The position numbers and the translations under genes are program-made. A DNA stretch of 64,000 nucleotides, taken from positions 1 through 64,000 of the forward strand of contig CAMYMC010000015.1 in the NCBI GenBank assembly GCA_947259365.1. The letters run 5' to 3'. Under the pieces are notes generated by a model. That model searched no databases, had not been told where the DNA came from, and worked only from the letters and a program-made list of their open reading frames with translations. The DNA is from an uncultured Acidimicrobiaceae bacterium. Its GTDB lineage: Bacteria; Actinomycetota; Acidimicrobiia; Spongiisociales; UBA5794. Of the stretch, positions 43,608-52,925 are shown in pieces (positions within the stretch are counted from its first letter, which is position 1; every line of letters starts with the position of its first letter).

Positions 43608-44947
43608 GTCGCCATCCTCGTCGCCGCCGCCACCGTTGCGTCCAGCAATCCGGCGACGTCGTCGATGCCCTGGTGCACCCCGCCAGCCACCACCCGGTCG
43701 CCGCCGACGATGACGTCGGTCACGTCGTCGGCGGCGGCCGCGAACACGAGCCCGGCGACGCCGTCCTCCGGCCGCCACCCGGCGAGACGCACCGAATCGG
43801 GGGACACGGCGATGAAGTCGGCCCGGAGCTCGGGACGGATCGCCCCTCCGGCCCAACCCAGCGCCGTCGCACCACCCTCGGTCGCCGCGGTGAGGAGGGC
43901 CGCCGGGTCGTGGATGCCGCGACGCCCGCTGACGAGCCGCTCGTCGAGCTCGACGCCTCTCGCCTCCTCGAACAGATCGACGACCGAGTGGGCATCGGTG
44001 CCCAGCGAGAGCGGGCACCCGGCATGGACGAGCCCGGCGGCCGGGCCGATGCCGTCGCCGAGGTCGCGCTCGGTACTCGGACACATGCACACCCCGGTTC
44101 CCGACTCACCGAGGAGGGCAACGTCCTCCCCGGCGACGTGAGTGGCGTGGACCGCGGTCGATGCCGGCCCGAGCGCGCCGGCATCCGCCATCACCCGGGT
44201 CGGAGTGCGGCCGTGAACCTCGAGACATGCGGCGTTCTCCTCGGGCTGCTCGGAGAGGTGGAAGTGCAGCGGCGCGCCGTGACGGCGGGCCACCTCGGCG
44301 ACCGCGGCGATCTCCTCCGGGGTGAGCGCCCGAACGCTGTGGGCGGCAACCCCGACCCGGGCATGATCGCCGGGCGGCGAGGCAGCGAGGGCCTCGACGC
44401 GACCGGCCCAGGCGTCGATGTCGGCGTCGGCGAAGCGGCGTTGCACCGGGTGGAGCGACGCGCCGGCGAGCCCGCCGCGAAGGTAGGCGGCGTCGAGCAG
44501 GGTGATGCGGATGCCGGCGGTGCGGGCGGCGTCGATGAGCACCCGTCCGGTGAGGTTCGGATCCGTGTACGGGACCCCACCCTCGGAGTGGTGGAGATAA
44601 TGGAACTCGCCGACACAGGTGATACCGGCGAGGGCCATCTCGGCATAGACGGCGGAGGCGAGCCTGCCCAGGGTGCCCGGGTCGATCGACGCTGCGATGC
44701 GATACATCTCGTCCCGCCATGCCCAGAAGTCCCCGCCGGCGACGTGGGTGCGGCCCCGCAACGCCCGATGGAAGGCGTGGGAATGGGCGTTGACGAGGCC
44801 GGGGAGGACGACGCCGTCGAGGCGGGTCGCCCCCGCCGCCGGCTCTCCCGGCTCGACCGCGGAGATGACGCCGTCGTCGACGGTGATCGCCACCCCGGAG
44901 ACGATCGCACCGTCGACCCAGGCCTGCTCGGCGAACCAGACGCTCAT
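43604..44947 (-). CDS. hutF: Formimidoylglutamate deiminase
   Basis: The 447-residue amidohydrolase has [14 protein letters not shown], the HutF-typical [22 protein letters not shown] and [13 protein letters not shown]. HutF converts N-formimino-L-glutamate to N-formyl-L-glutamate and ammonia, which then requires a deformylase. This separates the pathway from the HutG-type formiminoglutamase (direct to glutamate and formamide). It overlaps hutU and hutI by ATGA/GTGA. Confidence 0.94.
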   Translation of the reverse strand: MSVWFAEQAWVDGAIVSGVAITVDDGVISAVEPGEPAAGATRLDGVVLPGLVNAHSHAFHRALRGRTHVAGGDFWAWRDEMYRIAASIDPGTLGRLASAVYAEMALAGITCVGEFHYLHHSEGGVPYTDPNLTGRVLIDAARTAGIRITLLDAAYLRGGLAGASLHPVQRRFADADIDAWAGRVEALAASPPGDHARVGVAAHSVRALTPEEIAAVAEVARRHGAPLHFHLSEQPEENAACLEVHGRTPTRVMADAGALGPASTAVHATHVAGEDVALLGESGTGVCMCPSTERDLGDGIGPAAGLVHAGCPLSLGTDAHSVVDLFEEARGVELDERLVSGRRGIHDPAALLTAATEGGATALGWAGGAIRPELRADFIAVSPDSVRLAGWRPEDGVAGLVFAAAADDVTDVIVGGDRVVAGGVHQGIDDVAGLLDATVAAATRMAT

Positions 44948-46599
44948 CCGGTGATCAGGGGTAGCCGAACACCGCGGTCGGTTGCCACCGCGATGGCGAG
45001 CTCGTACCCGGCGTCGGCGTGGCGCATGACACCGGTGCCGGGATCGGAGGTGAGGACACGTTCGAGCTTGTCGGCGGCGAGATCCGTCCCGTCGGCGACA
45101 CACACCATGCCGGCGTGGATCGAGCGGCCGATCCCGACGCCCCCGCCGTGGTGGAGGCTCACCCACGAAGCGCCGCTGGCGGTGTTGAGGAGGGCGTTGA
45201 GGAGCGGCCAGTCGGCGATGGCATCGCTCCCGTCGGCCATGGACTCGGTCTCCCGGTAGGGCGACGCGACCGACCCCGAGTCGAGGTGGTCGCGACCGAT
45301 GACGATCGGGGCGGACACCTCGCCGCTGCGGACCATCTCGTTGAGGCGGAGCCCGAGCCGGGCCCGCTCCCCGTAGCCGAGCCAGCAGATGCGGGCGGGC
45401 AGACCCTGGTACGCCACCCGCTCCGAGGCGAGGCGGATCCAGCGTTCCAGCGCGACATCATCCGGGAAGGTCTCGAGGACGGCGGCGTCGGTGGCGGCGA
45501 TGTCAGCGGGATCGCCGCTCAGCGCCACCCAGCGGAACGGGCCCTTGCCCTCGCAGAACAGCGGCCGGATGTAGGCGGGGAGGAAGCCCGGGTAGTCGAA
45601 GGCGCGCTCGAAGCCACCGAGGCGGGCCTCGGTACGGAGACTGTTGCCGTAGTCGAAGACCTCGGCGCCGCGGTCGAGGAAGCCGACCATCGCCTCGCAA
45701 TGCACGGCCATGGCGGCGCGGGCCCGCCGCACGTACTCGTCCGGATGGTCGATGCGAAGCCGGGCAGCCGCCTCCGGCGGCAAGTCGTTGGGAACGTAGC
45801 TCAGCGGGTCGTGCGCAGACGTCTGGTCGGTCACGATGTCGGCGTCGAAGCCGTGATCGAGGAGCCGGGGCACCGCATCCGCGGCGTTCGCAGCGAGACC
45901 GACCGACAGCGCCCGACCGGCGGCCTTCGCCTCGGTGCATCGGGCGACGGCGTCCTCGAGGTCGTCGGCGACGACGTCGAGGTACCGGGTCTCGAGCCGG
46001 CGCTCGATGCGGTGCGGATCGACCTCGACGCAGAGCGCGACACCGCCGTTCATCGTGATCGCCAGCGGCTGGGCGCCGCCCATGCCGCCGAGCCCGGCGG
46101 TGAGCGTGATCGTCCCCTCCAGCGAGCCCCCGAAGCGTCGCCGGGCGATCTCGGCGAAGCACTCGTAGGTGCCCTGGAGGATGCCCTGGGTCCCGATGTA
46201 GATCCACGAGCCCGCCGTCATCTGGCCGTACATCGTCAGCCCTTCGGCCTCGAGGCGGCGGAACTCCTCCCACGTCGCCCACTCCGGCACGAGGTGGGAG
46301 TTGGCGATGAGCACCCGGGGTGCCCATTCGTGGGTGCGGAACACGCCGACGGGCTTGCCCGACTGGACCAGGAGCGTCTCGTCGCCCTCGAGGTCGCGCA
46401 GCGCGGCGACGATGGCATCGAACGCATCCCAGGACCGGGCGGCCCGGCCGGTTCCACCGTAGACGACGAGGTCCTCCGGCTTCTCCGCAACCTCGGGATC
46501 GAGGTTGTTCATCAACATCCGAAGCGCCGCTTCCTGCTGCCAGCCCTTGCACGACAGCGCATCGCCTCGGGCCGCTCGTACCTCCCTGGGACCGCTCAC
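44944..46599 (-). CDS. hutU: Urocanate hydratase
   Basis: The 551-residue NAD-dependent enzyme hydrates urocanate to imidazolone-propionate. Seen are [44 protein letters not shown] and the catalytic region [13 protein letters not shown]. It is the first gene of the operon hutU-hutF-hutI-def-hutH. The GTG at 46599 follows GGAGGAG, and TAGGCT (46630-46625) is a probable -10. No hutC-type repressor gene is adjacent. Confidence 0.96.
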   Translation of the reverse strand: MSGPREVRAARGDALSCKGWQQEAALRMLMNNLDPEVAEKPEDLVVYGGTGRAARSWDAFDAIVAALRDLEGDETLLVQSGKPVGVFRTHEWAPRVLIANSHLVPEWATWEEFRRLEAEGLTMYGQMTAGSWIYIGTQGILQGTYECFAEIARRRFGGSLEGTITLTAGLGGMGGAQPLAITMNGGVALCVEVDPHRIERRLETRYLDVVADDLEDAVARCTEAKAAGRALSVGLAANAADAVPRLLDHGFDADIVTDQTSAHDPLSYVPNDLPPEAAARLRIDHPDEYVRRARAAMAVHCEAMVGFLDRGAEVFDYGNSLRTEARLGGFERAFDYPGFLPAYIRPLFCEGKGPFRWVALSGDPADIAATDAAVLETFPDDVALERWIRLASERVAYQGLPARICWLGYGERARLGLRLNEMVRSGEVSAPIVIGRDHLDSGSVASPYRETESMADGSDAIADWPLLNALLNTASGASWVSLHHGGGVGIGRSIHAGMVCVADGTDLAADKLERVLTSDPGTGVMRHADAGYELAIAVATDRGVRLPLITG

Positions 46600-46624
46600 C
46601 GGGGCTCCTCCCGTCGACGATGCG

Positions 46625-46630
46625 AGCCTA
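46625..46630 (-). promoter_or_regulatory. Probable -10 box of hut operon
   Basis: TAGGCT on the minus strand would start RNA about 18 nt before the hutU GTG, with the GGAGGAG site in the leader. No -35 or inverted operator is evident. Confidence 0.4.
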
Positions 46631-46670
46631 CCGAGGCCGCCGACCGGGGCGCTGCGGACCCATCCGTTGG

Positions 46671-46682
46671 TACCGTCGGGGG
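46671..46682 (+). promoter_or_regulatory. Leaderless-type -10 box of uORF/nitrobindin unit
   Basis: TACCGT (46671-46676) lies 6 nt before an ATG that opens a 16-codon ORF ending in overlap with the nitrobindin GTG. Confidence 0.4.
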
Positions 46683-46733
46683 ATGCGGGCGAAGTCATCC
46701 GGACACGACAGCTCGGCGAGGAGGCGGCGGTGA
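46683..46733 (+). CDS. Short upstream ORF (16 aa) coupled to nitrobindin
   Basis: The frame reads [16 protein letters not shown] and stops with a TGA overlapping the nitrobindin GTG (GTGA). It would be translated from a leaderless RNA. The peptide itself has no recognised function; re-initiation at the next gene, helped by the AGGAGG inside the uORF, is the likely role. Low confidence because it is short and Arg-rich. Confidence 0.4.
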   Translation: MRAKSSGHDSSARRRR

Positions 46734-47218
46734 ACAGCCCCGCGCTTCATCCGGAGCTCGCCGCGCTCGGCATCCTGGTCGGCACCTGGCGGGGTACGGG
46801 CCGCGGCGACTATCCGACGATCGAGCCCTTCGAGTACGAGGAGGAGATCGTCATTGGACACGTCGGGAGGCCCTTCCTGTCGTACACACAGAGGACGAAA
46901 CGAGGGGGCAATCACCCCGATGCCGGGGAGGGCCTCCACGCCGAGACCGGCTACTTCCGCGCCGCCGGCCCAGGCCGTGTCGAGCTCGTCCTCGCCCAGC
47001 CGAGCGGCATCGTCGAAGTCCAGGAAGGCACGATCGAAGGGGGCGCGATCCGACTCGGCGGGACCACGGTGGCGGCGACCTCCACCGCGAAGGAGGTGCG
47101 CACGGTCGAGCGGCGCATCGACGTCGTCGGGGCGACGATGACGTACGAGCTGTGGATGGGTGCCGTCGGCCACGGCCACCAGGTGCACCTCGTCGCCGAG
47201 CTGGTCCGCCGTCCCTAG
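46730..47218 (+). CDS. Nitrobindin-like heme protein (FABP-like, peroxynitrite isomerase family)
   Basis: The 162-residue beta-barrel protein has the family hallmark [22 protein letters not shown] near residues 18-39 and the C-terminal heme-ligand region [13 protein letters not shown]. Nitrobindins bind ferric heme and convert peroxynitrite to nitrate. The GTG at 46730 has an AGGAGG site that lies within the short upstream ORF. It is convergent with the aminopeptidase gene, one base apart. Confidence 0.9.
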   Translation: MNSPALHPELAALGILVGTWRGTGRGDYPTIEPFEYEEEIVIGHVGRPFLSYTQRTKRGGNHPDAGEGLHAETGYFRAAGPGRVELVLAQPSGIVEVQEGTIEGGAIRLGGTTVAATSTAKEVRTVERRIDVVGATMTYELWMGAVGHGHQVHLVAELVRRP

Positions 47219-47219
47219 C

Positions 47220-49748
47220 TCACGAGGACGAGACGCCGGGACCGAGTCGGGTCGCTTCGCGCTCGCGAAGCCCGACCCGGACCCGCATCCGCTCGATCTG
47301 CTGCGCCGCGTACTTCGTGACACCGGGGAGGGGATGGTCCTGTAACCACGCCTCGATGTCGGCGGCGACCTCCGGTTCCGACCGATACGGGACGTAGTCG
47401 ATGACCCGGCGCACCGTCTGCGGCGGCGGCGTCGCGATCACCTCGTCCCAGCGGTGCTTGACGAGCTCCCAAGTAGCCGGTCCCGTGTCGCGATGGCCGA
47501 TGAGCCCGGCGAGGACCCACGGGCTGTCCTGACGCCGGACGGTGCCGTCGAGCACCATCTCGAGCGCCCGGGCGGCGGCGTCTGGGTCCGGGACGGACAC
47601 GGCGGCGCGCAGGAACCTCACCTCGTCCTGCGGGCTTGCGGCGTGGTGGTAGAGCTCGACGAACCGCTCGAACTCGGCGGCTCCGCCCGTCGCGGCCACG
47701 ACGCCGACGGCGGCAGCGCCCACCTCCCCGTCGACGGCGTCACGGCGAACCAGCCACGCCTCGAACACGTCGGACGCGAGCTTCACCGTCTCCTCGTCCC
47801 GGCCGAGGACCCCCCTCGCGCTGATGAGCCGGCCTCGCAGCCGGCGGTCGAGATCCGATTCGCCCGGGCCCGGTTCCCACCTGAGCCGGTCGGCGAGGGG
47901 CCCGACGAGATCGCGGACGACGCCCTGGAGCCACGGCCGCGCCGCGGGCGCCACAACCCTGTCGAGCTCGGAGAGCCCGCCCAGGGCCGACTCCCACACC
48001 GCCGGCTCGAGCTCGTTGTCGAGGCGGCGACAGAGGGAGATGAAGCTCAATCCGTCGAGGTTGCCGGCGAGCACGTTCGCCCACGCATCGGAGACGAAGG
48101 CGTAGCGCTCGTCCGCGACGAGGTCGGCGAGCCGGGAGACGACACCGTCGAAGAGGTCCGCGTCGTACCGCACCCGGTAGAACCCCTGGCCGCGACGGTT
48201 GAGCAGAACCCCGGGCCCGGCCTCGAGCCGGGTCACGTCCGCGGAGACGAGCACGCGTGACGGTCCGTCGCCGCTGTCGTAGAGAACGGGGACCTTCCAG
48301 CGCCCGGTGCCGTGGCCCCGGTAACGGAACTGTTCCTGCTCGATACGGTACGCGTCGCCATCCCCGGCGACCGTCAACCTGGGGAAGCCGCCGCGGGTGA
48401 TCCACGCCTGCATGATGTCGCCGACCGGCTCACCCGACACGGCCTCGAGTGCATGCCAGAGGTCGGCCGTCTCCGTGTTCGCGTAGGCGTGGGCGGCGAG
48501 GTACGTTGCGATGCCCGAGCGAAACACCTCTTCGCCGAGGTAGACCTCGAGCATCCTCAGCACCGCCTGGCCCTTGGCATAGGTCAACGAGTCGAACATC
48601 TCGTTCGCCTCCGAGGGCGACTCGACGTGGAACTCGATCGGCCGTGTCGAGGCGAGCGCGTCGAGGTCCATCGCGTGCGCCCGCTCCCCGGCGAAGGCGA
48701 GCCAGCGCTTCCAGTCCGGCCGGTACGCCTCGACGCACTTCGTCTCCATGAACGAGGCGAACGCCTCGTTGAGCCACACTCCGTTCCACCACTTCATCGT
48801 GACGAGGTCGCCGAACCACATGTGGGCGATCTCGTGGGCAACGACGTCGGCGATGCGGGCCCGCTCCGCCTGGGTCGACGTCTCCGGGTCGACGAGCAGC
48901 GCGGTCTCCCGGTAGGTGATGGCGCCGAGGTTCTCCATCGCCCCGTAAGAGAAGTCGGGGATCGCGATCATGTCGAGCTTGTCGCCCGGGTACGGGATCC
49001 CGTAGTACTCGGTGAAGTACTCGAGGGCGAATGCGCCGATGTCGAGAGCGAAACCGGAGAGGTGCGCCTTGCCGGGAACGTGGAGGACGCGCAGCGGCAC
49101 TCCCGAGACGTCGACGGGATCCGTCGCCTCCAGCTCACCGACGATGAGGGCCACGAGGTATGTCGGCATGATCATCGTGTCGGCGAAACGAACCGCTCTC
49201 TTGCCCTCCCCGACCGGCTCCTCGGAGACGATCCGGGCGTTGGATACCGCACTCAGCCCTTCGTCGACGACGAGCGTGATGCCGAACGTGGCTTTGATGT
49301 CCGGCTCGTCCCAGCACGGGAAGGCGCGGCGGGCGTCGGTCGACTCCAGCTGGGTCGTCGCGATGACCTTCTCCGCGCCGTCCGCGGCCGTGTACGTCGA
49401 GCGGTAGAAGCCGCGCAGGTCGTCGTTGAGGATCCCGGCGAAGCCGATCTCCAGGGTCCAGTCCCCGGCCTCGAGCGGTTCGGAGAAGGCGAAGGTCACC
49501 CGTTCCGCAGCATCGTCGCGCGCGATCGTGGCGGCGTCCCGGTGCTCGCCGCCCGGCCCGACGGCGGCGACCGCGCCGATGTCGAGCTCGACGGCGTTGA
49601 GCACGACCTCGGCCGTGGGGACGCGGAGGGTGACGTCGATGACCGCCGTGCCGCGGAACGCGGCGGCGTCGAGATCGGGCTCGAACGTCAACCGGTAGTG
49701 ACGGGGCAGGACCTCGCGCGGCAAGCGGTGCGGGGATGGCTTCGACAC
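47220..49748 (-). CDS. M1-family aminopeptidase (PepN/aminopeptidase N-like)
   Basis: The 842-residue metalloprotease has the exopeptidase motif YGAMENLGAITYRE and the zinc site HEIAHMWFGDLVTMKWWNGVWLNEAFA (HEXXH-x18-E), followed by the ERAP1-like helical C-terminal domain. It removes N-terminal residues from peptides. No signal peptide, so cytoplasmic. The track ORF starts at a TTG; the GTG at 49748 with GGAGAG is preferred. Confidence 0.95.
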   Translation of the reverse strand: MSKPSPHRLPREVLPRHYRLTFEPDLDAAAFRGTAVIDVTLRVPTAEVVLNAVELDIGAVAAVGPGGEHRDAATIARDDAAERVTFAFSEPLEAGDWTLEIGFAGILNDDLRGFYRSTYTAADGAEKVIATTQLESTDARRAFPCWDEPDIKATFGITLVVDEGLSAVSNARIVSEEPVGEGKRAVRFADTMIMPTYLVALIVGELEATDPVDVSGVPLRVLHVPGKAHLSGFALDIGAFALEYFTEYYGIPYPGDKLDMIAIPDFSYGAMENLGAITYRETALLVDPETSTQAERARIADVVAHEIAHMWFGDLVTMKWWNGVWLNEAFASFMETKCVEAYRPDWKRWLAFAGERAHAMDLDALASTRPIEFHVESPSEANEMFDSLTYAKGQAVLRMLEVYLGEEVFRSGIATYLAAHAYANTETADLWHALEAVSGEPVGDIMQAWITRGGFPRLTVAGDGDAYRIEQEQFRYRGHGTGRWKVPVLYDSGDGPSRVLVSADVTRLEAGPGVLLNRRGQGFYRVRYDADLFDGVVSRLADLVADERYAFVSDAWANVLAGNLDGLSFISLCRRLDNELEPAVWESALGGLSELDRVVAPAARPWLQGVVRDLVGPLADRLRWEPGPGESDLDRRLRGRLISARGVLGRDEETVKLASDVFEAWLVRRDAVDGEVGAAAVGVVAATGGAAEFERFVELYHHAASPQDEVRFLRAAVSVPDPDAAARALEMVLDGTVRRQDSPWVLAGLIGHRDTGPATWELVKHRWDEVIATPPPQTVRRVIDYVPYRSEPEVAADIEAWLQDHPLPGVTKYAAQQIERMRVRVGLREREATRLGPGVSSS

Positions 49749-49799
49749 GGGCTCTCCAGAACTGGCGATGCGACACCGCAGGGCGGCATGCGGCAAGCG

Positions 49800-49822
49800 A
49801 TGCTACCGCCGCCCGGTAGCGT
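49800..49822. promoter_or_regulatory. Symmetric divergent promoter of aminopeptidase and DUF2277 genes
   Basis: ATGCTACCG-CCGCC-CGGTAGCGT is a near-perfect inverted repeat whose arms contain TAGCAT (minus) and TAGCGT (plus), 11 bp apart. The plus box lies 7 nt before the DUF2277 ATG. Confidence 0.45.
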
Positions 49823-49829
49823 CATCGTC

Positions 49830-50051
49830 ATGTGCAGATCGATCAAGACGTTGCGAGGCCTAGAGTCCCCGGCCACGCCGGACGAGATCCAAGCGGCGGC
49901 GCTGCAGTACGTGCGCAAGATCTCCGGCTACCGGAACCCTTCGAGAGCGAACGCCGAGGTGTTCGGTGAGGCCGTCCGTGAGGTCGCCGCGGCGTCACAG
50001 CGCCTCCTCGACGGGCTCGTGGTCCGCCCGGCACCTCGCCCGAGGGCCTGA
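49830..50051 (+). CDS. DUF2277 family protein
   Basis: The 73-residue protein MCRSIKTLRGLESPATPDEI continues with AAALQYVRKISGYRNPSRAN, an unmistakable DUF2277 pattern. The function of this small family is unknown. The ATG at 49830 is seven bases after a -10 box (leaderless). The track embeds it in a 579-residue antisense ORF. Confidence 0.85.
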   Translation: MCRSIKTLRGLESPATPDEIQAAALQYVRKISGYRNPSRANAEVFGEAVREVAAASQRLLDGLVVRPAPRPRA

Positions 50052-50055
50052 TACG

Positions 50056-51094
50056 TCACGGGCCGCGCCTCGGGTCCAATCCGGGGTGGCCGGCCTCCCA
50101 TTCGACGAAGGCCTCCGCCATCTGGGAGAACGTCGCCCACCGGCCGGCGGCAACGGCAGGATCGAGGGCGCGGGTGGGGAACTCGTCGAGGATGGCGAAG
50201 TCGCCGTCGCCGCGGACCTCAGCCGGGTGAATGGTGAAGTGGAAGACGTTGAGGCCGAGCGGCAGGTCCACGATCGCCCCGTCCGGGTCGTGGCGGGCGA
50301 GGCCCGACGCGGGGCGCCAGGGACGGACGCCGAGCACGGCGATGTCACCCGCCTGGACCCTCGGGTCCTTCCAGTTCGTGCAGACGGACAGGCCGGCGCA
50401 CGACGCCGCCTCGAGGATCCCGTCGTAGAGGTCGCCACCGCTCCAATGCCGGTTCTCCGCCACCACGGACGCCCGGCGGACGAGCTCGATCTCTTCGCTC
50501 ATGACCGCACACCAGGTCTCGGCACCCGGCCATGTCGGGTTCCATCTCTTCGTGGAAACGGAGCGCGATCTCGTGCCCACGAGCGGCGAGATCGGCAAGG
50601 ACCGGGTCGCCGCCTTCGATCGCCGCCGTCGTGAACGGGGTCTGCGCCTGGATCGTGAGGACACCACCGTGGCGTTCCACGATGTCCGCGACCGCCTCGA
50701 GATCCGACACGTGCCGGGCGAAGAACCGGGCGTCGTCGTAGCGCGCCGCTGTGGGTGGCTCCCGGCGACGGCGTCGGGGACGAGGCCGCTGGGCGCTGCG
50801 CCGAAGCGCTCGATGTGAACACCGATGCCGATGAGCAGCAGCCCCGGTCTACCGACGCTCGGGCGGGGAGCCGGTGGCGACGGCCGGCTCGTCGTGACCG
50901 TCGGCGGCGACGCCGGCGGCGACGGCGGCGACGTCGCGGTGGACACGACGGGGGCCACCGTCGTCACGGGTGGAGCGGTGACGCTCGGGGAACTCGGCGA
51001 GCCTGCCCGCAGGCGACGAGGAGCGCCGTCACACCCAGCCACCCGGCGGCCGGCGCCCCTACCCCCGTTGCTTCGGCGCGGCGGGCTCGGCCAT
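50056..51094 (-). pseudogene. Frameshifted polysaccharide-deacetylase-like lipoprotein gene
   Basis: Coding pieces of one protein are spread over three frames: MAEPAAPKQRG, then a lipobox-like VTALLVACGQ, then a Pro/Thr-rich linker and LLLIGIGVHIERFG. A different frame carries YDDARFFARHVSDLEAVADI through RGHEIALRFHEEMEPDM, and the first frame resumes at MSEEIELVRRASVVAENRHW to the stop. The HxE/RHV/GHEIALRFHE pattern resembles deacetylase-like domains. At least four frame changes are needed, two near runs of G. It is either a genuine pseudogene or local consensus error; all other genes in the window are intact. Confidence 0.7.
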
Positions 51095-51129
51095 CCGCAG
51101 ACTCTACGCGCGCCGACCCCGGGCGGGGA

Positions 51130-51741
51130 TCACTCCCGGTTCTCGACCTCGCCCGTCTTGATGGTGCCGATCGCCTCGCCGAGGATCAGCCGCTGCACGG
51201 TTGCGACGAGGAGGTCGGCGGGCGCCGGGCCGCTGATCTTGCCGACGATGATTCCGTCGGCGTCGATGAAGAACGTCTCCGGAAGCCCGAGCACGCCGTA
51301 CTCGAGGCCGGCCCGCGACCCGACGTCCTCGACGTAGAGGAACTCGCCACGCCCGAGCTCGTCGAGGAAGCGGATGCCGCGACCGGGCTGGTCCTGGTGG
51401 AGGATGCCGACGAACCGAACATCGAAATCGGTGAAGGCCTCGGCGGCTCGCAGCAACCCGGCGTGCTCGATGCGACAGCCGGTGCACCACGACGCCCAGA
51501 AGTTCACGACCGTGATGTCTCCGCGTAGGTCGCCGAGATCCAGGGTCCCCTCCGACTCGAGGAACGGAAGCTCGAGGTCGGGCGCCGGCTGGCCGATGAG
51601 CGGCGATGCCACGAGGTCGGGATCCTGCCCGAACCGGGTGGAGAAGACGATGCCGAGCACGACGGCAACGAGAGCGACGGCGGCGAAGACCCACACCCCG
51701 TAGCGCGAAGAAGGCCGGTGTCCGACGACGACGTCGCTCAT
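51130..51741 (-). CDS. ccmG: Cytochrome c biogenesis thioredoxin-like protein CcmG/DsbE
   Basis: The 203-residue protein has one N-terminal membrane anchor (YGVWVFAAVALVAVVLGIVF), then a thioredoxin fold with active site WASWCTGCRIEH and the cis-proline loop LPETFFIDADG. It faces outward and reduces apocytochrome c cysteines via CcmH. The ATG overlaps the ccmH stop (ATGA). It is the last gene of the ccm operon. Cysteines are spaced CTGC, not the usual CxPC. Confidence 0.9.
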   Translation of the reverse strand: MSDVVVGHRPSSRYGVWVFAAVALVAVVLGIVFSTRFGQDPDLVASPLIGQPAPDLELPFLESEGTLDLGDLRGDITVVNFWASWCTGCRIEHAGLLRAAEAFTDFDVRFVGILHQDQPGRGIRFLDELGRGEFLYVEDVGSRAGLEYGVLGLPETFFIDADGIIVGKISGPAPADLLVATVQRLILGEAIGTIKTGEVENRE

Positions 51742-52925
51742 GCGGCCTGTTCCGCTCGGCTGAGAAGCGATTCCGCCTCCCGCCGCAACTCGTCGGGGAC
51801 GTCGGGATAGGCGAGGAACCGCTCGAGCGGCGCGATCGCCCCGGCGGGATCGTCGAGACCGTCGAGGCGGATGTTGGCGAGGAACCAGTACGCCATGGGG
51901 TTCTCGGGCTCGACTGCGAGCGACTGCTCGACGAGGCTCAGGGCGATCTCGACCTCGTCGGAGCCGAGGTAGGTGATCCAACCGACGTTGGCGAGCGCCT
52001 CGGCATCTCGCTCCCGATCGAGCACGGCCATGTAGTGGTCGAAGGCCCTGTCGAGCGACCCCGCGAAGAAGTACCGCCTGGCGAGGGCGCGCCGCATCGG
52101 GACGTTGTCGGGGAACTGGGCGACCACGGCCTCCATCTCCTCATTCGTCACGTCCTCGAGGCTCACGACCCCGGCGGCGGCCGCCGACTGCACGACGTCA
52201 CCGGTGATCGGGCCGCCGGGCTCGCGATCGCGGATCGCGAGCCCCACCGAGAGGCCCACGGCGATCATCGCGACCCCCAGGACGGCGGCGCCCGCCACAA
52301 CCCGCCGGTTGCTGCGCGCCGTCGTGGCGCCGGCGGATTCGCCGCTCGGCGCGTCGGCATCGCCAAGCCGGGCCTCGAGCGCGGCCGCCTCCGCCTCATA
52401 GGTGGCGCGCAGCCGGCGCACCGTCGACTCGTCGAGCTCACCGACCCGCAGCTGATCATCGAGATCTGCGAGGTCGCGGGTCACCGCGTCGAGTGCCTCG
52501 GAGACGGCGTGCGCCGACGACGGTGCAGTGCCCGGCCCGCCGCGTCGTCTGCCGAGGACGACGGCGACCCCGAGCGCCAACGCGGCGAGCGGCAACACCC
52601 ACAGCCACAGCCCCCACCCGCGCCCCGGCGGGGAGAGCAACGCAGCCTCCGAATAGCGAGCCACGAAGTAGTCGTAGATGTCGGCATCGCTGAGACCGGC
52701 TTCGACCTGATCCCGAATGACCCCGAGGAGGTCCCTCGCCACCGAGGACTGGGCATCGGCGATCGACGCTCCGTTGCAGGCCGGACACTTGATGTTCGAC
52801 GCGATCTCCCTGACCCGATCGTCCACGGTCTGAGGCCCGTCGCCGGGGACGAGCGCGATGACGATGACGGCGAGGAAGGCCGCCATGACCCCGAACGACA
52901 GCATGCGGCGCGCCGTCGGCGTCAT
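51738..52925 (-). CDS. ccmH: CcmH fused to TPR domain (CcmH-CcmI/CycH-like)
   Basis: The 395-residue protein starts with a signal anchor and the CcmH domain (IASNIKCPACNGASIADAQSSVARDLL, redox cysteines 47 and 50), then a membrane helix (WLWVLPLAALALGVAVVL). A coiled-coil region follows with a second helix and C-terminal TPR-like repeats (EEMEAVVAQFPDNVPMRRALARRYFFAG, EIALSLVEQSLAVEPENPMAYWFLAN). The fusion combines the CcmH thiol-reductase with the CcmI/NrfG apocytochrome chaperone. It overlaps ccmF and ccmG by 4 bp each. Confidence 0.9.
   Translation of the reverse strand: MTPTARRMLSFGVMAAFLAVIVIALVPGDGPQTVDDRVREIASNIKCPACNGASIADAQSSVARDLLGVIRDQVEAGLSDADIYDYFVARYSEAALLSPPGRGWGLWLWVLPLAALALGVAVVLGRRRGGPGTAPSSAHAVSEALDAVTRDLADLDDQLRVGELDESTVRRLRATYEAEAAALEARLGDADAPSGESAGATTARSNRRVVAGAAVLGVAMIAVGLSVGLAIRDREPGGPITGDVVQSAAAAGVVSLEDVTNEEMEAVVAQFPDNVPMRRALARRYFFAGSLDRAFDHYMAVLDRERDAEALANVGWITYLGSDEVEIALSLVEQSLAVEPENPMAYWFLANIRLDGLDDPAGAIAPLERFLAYPDVPDELRREAESLLSRAEQAA

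Noticed and set aside
45019-47397. 792-residue plus-strand ORF across hutU
   Set aside because: Antisense to hutU and then out of frame with nitrobindin; no domain.
48312-50051. 579-residue plus-strand ORF
   Set aside because: Antisense to the aminopeptidase; only the last 73 residues (DUF2277) are a gene.
50756-51528. 257-residue plus-strand ORF as a gene
   Set aside because: It is antisense to ccmG and the frameshifted gene, with no recognisable domain.
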